Shown here piece by piece: positions 57,786 to 64,000 of a DNA stretch of 64,000 nt. The notes beneath the pieces were generated by a model, which saw only the letters and a list, made by a program, of their open reading frames with translations, made no database searches and had not been told where the DNA came from. Position 1 is the stretch's first letter; every line of letters begins with the position of its first letter. Source of the stretch: Chrysogorgia sp. JL179-B06 (Eukaryota; Cnidaria; Anthozoa; Scleralcyonacea; Chrysogorgiidae); the NCBI GenBank assembly GCA_035772405.1, contig JAYKKM010000043.1, forward strand, positions 2,572,501 through 2,636,500, given 5' to 3'. Position numbers and translations under genes: made by a program.

Positions 57786-60700
57786 CTAAAATAAAACAAA
57801 TGTACCAAATGAGACAGAGTTTGATGCTACTCTGGCTTCATAATTCATAAATTTATTTAACGTGGTCAATACACTTAGCTATAAATGGCACAATTCACGC
57901 AGAATAGACAAACACATCTGACGAGAATGCACCAGCTAATTTACAGGTACGCTACAAATAATAATAAATTAAAATTATTACAAAGAAAATCTGAAGTTAT
58001 AGCTAAGAATATAAAATTACAATAGAAAGTTATAAAGGCTTAGAAAGTTATTGAATGTAATTTGAAAAGTTTTATTCTGTTTATCATTCTTCTAATTGAA
58101 TGGAATACCTCAGGCGAGGGCCTACGATTTAAGGTCGTTATGCGAGAAGACCCGAAAGTCTTACCATTTGCTGGTATTATTGCAAAGGCAGCACTATCTC
58201 GTCAATTATTTTTAATTTTAAAAAGGGTACACACATTTGCGTAATATAACAGGCACGTATGTTTTGTACTTAGAATCGGTAATTCCAAATCTCTTCTCAG
58301 AATTGAAATCGGTTAAATGTTGACCGAGATAACGTTCATAATCTACGACGAATTTGTGATCAACAAATACAGGGCGTGCGACGGAGGGGGTAATGGGGGT
58401 CTGGTTTAAACTATTCTGATTGCGAAACATATAATATATTCTTTCAAATAATTAATATAAAATTTTTGTCTGGTAGAACAGGCGGGCGAGGGGTTATTGC
58501 GGATACGTGCTTCTAGTTTATGTGTTTGGACACGTATTTGTGTTGCTCTTGTGTTATTTAATCACCGAGCGAGGGTTGTTGCGTATACGTATTTCTAGAA
58601 AATGTTGTGCATAGGAAGGTAAAAATATCCGAGACAACATTATTGGAGGACAGAGCAAATGGCGGAGGAACTATATGGAAAGTAAAATAACAAATGTGTC
58701 CTTAATTAACGAGGGAGCACCATGTGTAAGGTGGTCTTAGACAAATATAATAAAACCTTTATAGTGCCTATGACACGAAAATTAAGTTTGTCTTATATGA
58801 AAGAACACTTAAAATGACAGATTAACATCTTTTGTAGTTTTTCGTTTTCTTGCTTCGTTGCTGAGATATTTCAGTTTGTATCATATGTAAATGACAATGG
58901 CGTGACATACACGTGCATAATGACTTACCAGAGAAGGCTATTTATCTTTGCTAATATACAACCAAATTTAATTTGAATGAAGCATGTGCGTGAGTACTTC
59001 CCACAACACGGAACATGTACAATTTCAAGTGATTTTGTGTGATAATAATAAAGATATATAACCTTCTCCGATAAGTCATTATGATGATACAAACTGAAAT
59101 ATCTCAGCAACGAAGCAAGAAAACGAAAATCTACAAAAGATGTTATTCTGTCATTTTAAGTGCTTTTTCATATAAGACAAACTTAATTTTCGTGTCATAG
59201 GCACTTTCAAACATATTTTTGATGGAAATGATAGGATATCAGGAACGACCTCCAACAGAGTAATAAAGGGCACTTGTTCGGAGCAGAATAGCAAGAGAAG
59301 TAAAGACTACAAAAATATAAAATAAGGTCTAATGCAAAGCCAATATATATATCCAACATGTAAACCTCAAAAAATTATAAATTTTATATATTTATCTCAA
59401 AAATTTAATTTGTTTGTAACAATGCCAAAATTCGGATAAACACAGTCGAGAAAAAGGAATTTTCTAAAACATATATTTTCCATGTATTAAATTTTTTAGG
59501 TTTAAGTTTGAGATCTATTTAAAATGATCACATTCTGAAAATTTGATGTCTATAGAACTAATATTGAATATAGCATAGCGTCACATGTCTCCTAAAATAA
59601 CGGTTTGATAAATTCGAGTTTAAAGTTTGGAATAACTTTGTATTGTCTATTGTATTCTATTGTATTCCGTTCTATTGTTTTCATTGTTTTCCATTGTGTT
59701 GCCTCATTATCTGAAAACCACTCTTTGCAATATTTATCCCCTTTTCACTGCACGAATAAAAAACTTAACATCAGGAAACGAAAAAGCAATGATTAATAAT
59801 GAATAATTTGGTAGTTTTGAAAATTCGTTTTTTTGGACAAATTTTGTACAAGACCACCTTAAATAAAGCCAAATTTCAATCACATTTTTTAGATTTTACT
59901 TTTTGATATAAAAGTGTCGTGCCGCGTAGACAGTGTGGAAATACAAATCGAATACTCTAAAAGTTAGGTGCACTGCCGAAATAGTGTGTAGAAGGTCTAA
60001 AGGGAATGTTATATTGTACAATGTTTCGTGCAACTGTCTGGCAACGGCGTTACGAAACAAGCTGCACGAACCATTGCACATACCTACCATTTGGCAGGGT
60101 TCTATCTAGGATTTTTCGTTTGGGGGAGAAGCAAGGACGTAGCCAGGATTCGGAAACGGGGGGGGGGGGAGCGAGAGCCAAAGGCGCGAGCATCTAGGGG
60201 AGTCTGGGGGCATTGAAATCTAGAGTCTCTGAAATGCCATTTCCTGCATTTTGGGGGAAGATTTTACACGATTCGCATGTAGGTTTGGAAAAGTCATACA
60301 AAACACTAAAAAACAACACTTTCCAGGATTTTAAGTACATTTTATATTGTTTATTACAATTTATAATATATTTCATATTGAATCAGTTAAGTTGAATTAA
60401 GTTACATGCACGCGATACACCATGTTCCTTGTCATATAGTGTCTTGGAATGATTGGGAATACTGATGAGAGTTGAAACTTACGCTTGCGTTTGACCGCCA
60501 ACTCTCATCAACTCTCATGCACTCTCGTCAACTCTCATCCACTTTGAGCTGCTTCAAATTTTGATGAGAGTCGATGAGAGTTTTAGTTCGTTTGACCGGT
60601 GCACGAGGGTCAATGAGAGTTATAAACGGCTAGCGGTTTGCACTTTGCAGTGGCAGGCTCAACAAAATGGCTGATGTTTCTGAGCGTTTTTCCGAAACTC

Positions 60701-61102
60701 AGCCTCAGGAAAAACCAGAAACAAACGACGTTGAAGTCGTTACCCATAATAAAAAGAAAAAGAACATCATCGACAGTAATAGTAGTGACTCGGACTGTCA
60801 GCAAATTTTAAAATTCGATCCTAGGCCCTAAGGTTGTGCTTCGCGCGGTTTTTAAACTCTCATCAACTCTCATGCAATTCTCGTGCTCGTTTGACCGTGC
60901 TCGTTTGACCGAGCAATGAGAGTTTAGAAAAAACTCAAGCAAACTCTCGCCTGCCAACTCACATCGACTCTCGCTCTCGTTTGATCAAGGCTTTACGATC
61001 TCAGCCATATAATAAAACTTACCGTTGGAAATGATAACGCCTGCTTCGAAAGTAAGCTCACTGTTATTTTCTCCAATGCAGGGAAATCTCGTACGTACTT
61101 TT
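57697..61102 (-). CDS. ARHGAP26: GRAF/ARHGAP26-like RhoGAP, last two exons (SH3 domain)
   Basis: Two exons on the minus strand, 61102-61023 and 57785-57697, join in phase to encode one SH3 domain and a stop. Motifs are [17 protein letters not shown], then [24 protein letters not shown], stop. The second half is nearly the signature of GRAF-family (ARHGAP26/10/42) C-terminal SH3 domains, which end the protein as here. GRAF proteins are BAR-PH-RhoGAP-SH3 regulators of RhoA/Cdc42 in endocytosis and adhesion. The upstream domains must be encoded right of base 64000. The 3.2-kb intron holds LINE and MITE copies. Which GRAF paralogue this is cannot be said. Confidence 0.85.
57845..58130 (-). mobile_element. 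LINE 3'-end fragment in a GRAF-like intron
   Basis: A degraded RT C-terminus ([16 protein letters not shown]) and the tail CCACGTTAAATAAATTTATG match the 3' end of the copy at 43975. Confidence 0.5.
58205..58600. repeat. Interspersed repeat, copy 3 (single unit)
   Basis: One unit only (AAAGGGTACACACATTTGCG...GGTTAAATGTTGACCGAGAT), then GGCGGGCGAGGGGTTATTGC as at 2996-3015. Confidence 0.7.
58763..59205. mobile_element. Palindromic MITE, family 3 (443 bp)
   Basis: AGTGCCTATGACACGAAAAT at the left and ATTTTCGTGTCATAGGCACT at the right, with arms over 100 bp long (CTGAGATATTTCAGTTTGTA and its complement). Flanks TTAT and TTCA look like decayed TTAA. It lies in the GRAF-like intron. Confidence 0.85.
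59210..59910. other. No supported feature
   Basis: AT-rich intron sequence of the GRAF-like gene; loose TATTGTATTCTATTG repeats at 59640-59700 only. Confidence 0.5.
59915..60010 (-). mobile_element. Third copy of the Penelope-type 3' sequence, truncated
   Basis: GCCGCGTAGACAGTGTGGAA and CTGCCGAAATAGTGTGTAGA align with 51880-51950. The hairpin region is missing. Confidence 0.5.
60128..60290. repeat. GGGGG / CTAGAGTCTCTGAAATGCC repeat fragment
   Basis: GGACGTAGCCAGGATTCGGA, poly-G, then CTAGAGTCTCTGAAATGCCA matches the interior of the hAT MITE at 21.34 kb and 40.43 kb. Confidence 0.7.
60464..60985. mobile_element. Element rich in GATGAGAGT repeats, with a small ORF
   Basis: Both ends are dense in GATGAGAGTT and its complement CAACTCTCATC, in both orientations, with CGTTTGACCG repeated five times as a spacer (60490, 60590, 60890, 60906 and a variant at 60980). 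The middle is unique sequence with a 54-codon ORF. Subterminal repeat arrays of this type suit a non-autonomous DNA transposon. Exact ends and target duplication were not resolved. Confidence 0.55.
60667..60831 (+). CDS. 54-aa ORF inside the GAGAGT-repeat element
   Basis: ATG 60667 to TAA 60829-60831: [20 protein letters not shown], a basic KKKK block, then an acidic NSSDSD stretch. The KKKK/SDSD arrangement resembles the start of a DNA-binding transposon accessory protein. It could be the surviving first exon of the parent element. Not recognised. Confidence 0.35.
   Translation: MADVSERFSETQPQEKPETNDVEVVTHNKKKKNIIDSNSSDSDCQQILKFDPRP
61023..61102 (-). CDS. ARHGAP26: GRAF-like exon, N-terminal half of SH3
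   Basis: Acceptor TTTCGTTCACAG|A and donor CCAACG|GTAAGT bound an 80-nt exon (1 base, 26 codons, 1 base). The peptide [20 protein letters not shown] continues with GVIISN. It has the SH3 pattern A/K.Y.C...N..EL.F..G..I, although the usual Tyr of ALYDF is Phe. Confidence 0.82.
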
Positions 61103-61317
61103 CTGTGAACGAAATTTGAAACATTCGTTTAGGCTATGTGCACAAGGTAACGTTTACGTATTGTCTCAAGCATTGAGCTGATTGTTCTCTATTCCCTTGA
61201 GTACAGTAAACAATACGAGAACGCTACAAAAACGCAGGAAAACGTTTCCGTGTGTACGGGGGCTTAGTCTAACAGTCTAATTTCGAGTGCAAATATAATT
61301 TATTAGTTAATTTTTAA

Positions 61318-62716
61318 AGTGCCTATGAAATGAAATTTTCAGTTTTTAAGAAATTGAACAGGAAAATTCTTTACGACGTTATTATGGTTGCTACTTCATG
61401 TTAGGATCACAAAATGGTTTTGGACAACATTTTGGTTAGGATTATAGTTGTGTTGGGGACAGGCGTACATGAAGTAACCAGCTTACCTACCGTGTCATCC
61501 GCCGGGAACCAATTGAAGGTTGCCATCTTGGATACATTGGGGGGGGCAATTATATATTTATATTTCATATTAAAGCAATCATTTTGATCTTTTATTCAGC
61601 AGAAAATGGTCCAAGTACCAATAGAACAACAGGCGTAATTGTCAAATAGAGAAATAGTGAAAGAAACGCAAAAATTGTATAATTTACGATTCCTTGTTTT
61701 GGACCGCAAGGTTTTCGAATTGCAGAAAAAAGCCTGGAACCAAGAAGTTTGCCCCCCCCTGCCCCCCCACCCAATTTACCCCAGTTGCCCACCAATTTGT
61801 CCAAAATGGCGGCGTTTAATTGGTTACCAAATTCAGGCCCCAGTGCCCCCTCTAGTTTCATGTCGTAAAGGTGTTTGCAAGTAGTGTAAAAATGGCAGAA
61901 ATTAGTGAGAAAGCTACAAAACACGGCGGAAGATATTGCGTTGCTAACAACACTAACAACACTAGTTGCCGAATCACTTGACATTATTAAAAAATACTCT
62001 CTCTTTCGCTCTCTGTCACTGATCTTGAAAGAAGACTGAATGGAACAACTATTGTTCAGAAAATGAAGCCAGAAGTCCGCCATTACTAAGGGACCAACTG
62101 AGGATCCTACGAGGTTTTTGCTGGTTTATGTGCTCTTACCATCGACAAAATAAAATAATTTTACTATAAAGAGGACCAGAAAACATTTTTCAAATTACTG
62201 GGTAAAACGATTCATGGCCTACCTACAGATTTACTGCGACTTTGGTCCCTTAGCAATGGCCGCCGTTGGCTCTAATATTTCAGCGAGAGAAGCGTAATAC
62301 GAGACGTCAAATTAGGTTCAAGATTTTATGCATTTAATGTTAACAATGAAACTATATTGGCCAGACACTAAACCTATTTCGCGAGCGTCAGAGTTTGATT
62401 TGCTTGCAAATCGGAGCTTTTAATGATCTCTCGCAATTTACATTATGCAAATATGCAGGCTTCAAAATCAGCTCATCGGATGCAATAGAAAGCTCAACCC
62501 AGTCCTATTTTTGATATCAGTGCTCTCTGTTTATCAAACACCTTGACGTCATCTTTCGAGTTCAATTCGGACGTCTCAAGTCTCTGTGACAGATTTTTTA
62601 ATAAATTGGTCAATTTCGAGGCTTAAAAACGTCTTTTTTAGAAAATAACAAATATGAAAGTGTGTTCAAAACATGCCTAACAACGAAAAACTGGAAAAAA
62701 TCGTTTCACAGGCACT
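61318..62716. mobile_element. TTAA element, family 7 (1.4 kb)
   Basis: Left AGTGCCTATGAAATGAAATT, right CGTTTCACAGGCACT, with TTAA at 61314-61317 and 62717-62720. The interior is not palindromic and holds the longest non-repeat open frame of the window (minus 62083-61592, 163 codons). That frame looks non-coding: G-run repeats, no motif, and its 5' end matches a repeat at 49.65 kb. Confidence 0.75.
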
Positions 62717-62835
62717 TTAAATGAGGTTTTGTAAAATATACCGCGCTCGTTAATTCTGGTAAATTACCTAAAGAAATTGGACTGTCTGAAAATGAATTAT
62801 GAGTTATAAATTTATTCATGGATAAATTATATATA

Positions 62836-62999
62836 GCCCCATGACAGACGGCGTATTTGTTGTAAGTAAATAATAAGTGCTGTAAATAATAAGTTCGACC
62901 TATTAAATACGCCGTATAACTCAACAGCCCAATTTAGATCGACCCAAATAGGAATTTAATATGGTGCATGAAAAATATGCCGTCTGTTATGGGGCTTTA
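62836..62999. mobile_element. MITE, 164 bp (AGCCCCATGACAGACGGC)
   Basis: AGCCCCATGACAGACGGCGT at the left faces GCCGTCTGTTATGGGGCT at the right, with an inner pair around TACGCCGT. Confidence 0.85.
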
Positions 63000-63330
63000 G
63001 ATCATTGAGATGTTATATATATATATATATATATATTACATCTTACCTTACCTTTCATTTACCTTCTGAAAGTCTCGAAGAACATCTTAAACATGTATTC
63101 TTTCTCATGAATTAAACTTGATTATTTCTGTTTTAGCCTCCACTTTTTAACCCGCCATCCAGTGTCACAAGGGCTGGAGTCTTGATTTATTTCAAGATTG
63201 CTGGGGAGTGGAGGGCTTCTATCGTTAAAAGTTAATCGTGTGTGTGGAAAATGGAAGTAGGTATAGTAATGAAACAATCATTTTAAATACCATTCTATAT
63301 ATATATATATATAGTTATAAACTTAAAAAT

Positions 63331-63380
63331 GATTGTTTGCTACTCCGAGTTTCACGCCGAGGCGATCTTCAGGCAATAAT
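63331..63380 (-). ncRNA. Hammerhead-ribozyme-like motif (type I) downstream of the Penelope ORF
   Basis: Minus strand: stem I TTGC, core CTGAAGA, stem II TCGCC-TC-GGCGT, core GAA, stem III ACT-CGG-AGT, cleavage A (complement of 63341), then stem I GCAA. All core positions fit the hammerhead consensus CUGANGA...GAAA...UH. The first stem II pair is a U-U mismatch instead of G-C. Penelope-like elements are known to carry hammerhead motifs, which fits the neighbour. Confidence 0.6.
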
Positions 63381-63421
63381 GGAACTGATTTGGCGGTCCT
63401 GCTTTTATAGTAGGCTTTGCG

Positions 63422-64000
63422 TCATGGTACATGTACGTGGGAGGCTTGATGAGTCATCACTTTTTTCTTCGCGCGGTTGTTTGAAATGCTAAACTTATAT
63501 TGGCGGCGGCATTTCGAAACAAGTTCCGATCTTTTGTTAAGTAAAGTTTGTTTATGGGCTTTCATGATGTGGAGCTTCTCGTCGAGGCATGAATTACAGC
63601 GTTTCCCTCCACTTCTGTATGCTTTTGCGTGTTTTATCACTGACCAATCGATTTTAAAAGGCAGATTTTTGTTTTTAAGTTCCCATACATGCTTAGATAG
63701 TTCTGTTTCGTTGCTGTACGTCTTGTTTTTGAAAGATTTAGTGTGGTTTCTGTATCGTTCTTTGAAAGTATTTGCCGTCATACCAATGTATTGTTTCGCT
63801 TGATTGTCGTCGGTAGTGATTATACATTTGCTTTGTAAACGATGCTGCATGTAAGGCAGTTTCCGTTTAGCGGGCATTCATCCTTTCTCCTGCAGTTGCA
63901 TCTGTTTTCGTGGAGCAGGCTGGTTTTCGAAAGGATCCGTGCATTGTGCCTCATGATGGCGCTTTTCATGTTAGCCATGCATGTGTAACTTTTATATATA
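63422..64000 (-). pseudogene. Penelope-like element: GIY-YIG endonuclease C-terminus, frameshifted
   Basis: Reading right to left, the frame entering at 64000 encodes a Cys-rich linker (ENRCNCRRKDECPLNGNCL) and reaches a stop at 63822-63820. The next frame (63877-63422) encodes the GIY-YIG core: KQYIGMTANTFKERYRNHTK, TELSKHVWELKNKN, RCNSCLDEKLHIM and LLNKRSELVSKCRR. The split implies an indel near 63830-63850. The Cys motif followed by YIG, Arg, Glu and LLNKRSE is typical of endonuclease-bearing Penelope-like retroelements. The reverse transcriptase should lie beyond the right edge. The element continues downstream to at least the ribozyme-like motif at 63331-63380. Confidence 0.88.

Noticed and set aside
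61592..62083. 163-codon minus-strand open frame
   Set aside because: It lies inside the TTAA element 61318-62716, contains G-run and repeat-derived sequence, and shows no family motif. Length alone is not enough.
63139..63234. Plus-strand exon-like segment after TTATTTCTGTTTTAG (PPLFNPPSSVTRAGVLIYFK)
   Set aside because: Good acceptor, but no donor or partner exon. It contains a CCTCCAC/GTGGAGG inverted repeat and adjoins the Penelope 3' region, so it is likely repeat sequence.

Overview
This is a nuclear window from an invertebrate animal, most likely a cnidarian (an anthozoan is my guess). It is AT-rich, full of TA microsatellites and interspersed repeats, and carries several decayed CR1/L2-type LINE 3' ends, a Penelope-like element with a GIY-YIG domain, and many short palindromic DNA transposons. 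The organism call is inference from repeat content and protein style. Protein-coding DNA is sparse and split into small exons, so most long open frames here are repeat or antisense artefacts (for example YIYIYI from TA repeats and YLPTYLP from a CCTA repeat).

Two conserved host genes can be assembled by hand, both on the minus strand. (1) A GRAMD1/Aster-like gene runs from exon 1 near 18.69 kb to exon 9 near 1.56 kb and leaves the window on the left. Its GRAM domain lies on exons 5 to 8. All eight junctions have GT-AG ends and compatible phases, giving about 311 codons. The sterol-transfer (ASTER) domain and membrane anchor must lie beyond base 1. (2) A GRAF/ARHGAP26-like RhoGAP gene contributes its last two exons (61102-61023 and 57785-57697), which encode the C-terminal SH3 domain and stop codon. 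Its BAR, PH and RhoGAP exons must lie beyond the right edge. Other exon-like segments are reported with lower confidence: a three-exon gene at 44.8-46.56 kb, a two-exon gene at 11.59-12.00 kb, single exon candidates at 28.0, 33.1 and 41.3 kb, and broken coding remnants at 13.0, 49.0 and 55.8-56.4 kb.

Layout. 0-19.4 kb: the GRAMD1-like gene, with introns packed with foldback elements, a 195-bp CCTA microsatellite, LINE tails, hAT MITEs and a possible nested gene. 19.4-34 kb: mostly mobile DNA, including three hAT MITEs with intact 8-bp target duplications, two copies of a TTAA-flanked palindromic MITE, and a long-TIR element. 34-44.5 kb: LINE remnants, more MITEs, a very long TA tract between inverted repeats, and a stack of nested TTAA elements. 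44.6-52.7 kb: a candidate gene between about 100-bp inverted repeats, then Harbinger-like and other TIR elements. 53-57.4 kb: a LINE, a nested MITE pair, a coding remnant and an 804-bp TTAA element whose empty site is preserved at base 545. 57.7-64 kb: the GRAF-like gene 3' end with MITEs in its intron, a 1.4-kb TTAA element, and a Penelope-like element carrying a hammerhead-ribozyme-like motif at its 3' side.

The main themes are a host gene hidden in tiny exons, several families of palindromic TTAA elements that nearly all carry TGACGTCA-like (CRE/ATF) cores, and a perfect 129-bp palindrome on exon 9 of the GRAMD1-like gene. No rRNA, functional tRNA, CRISPR or bacterial feature was seen.
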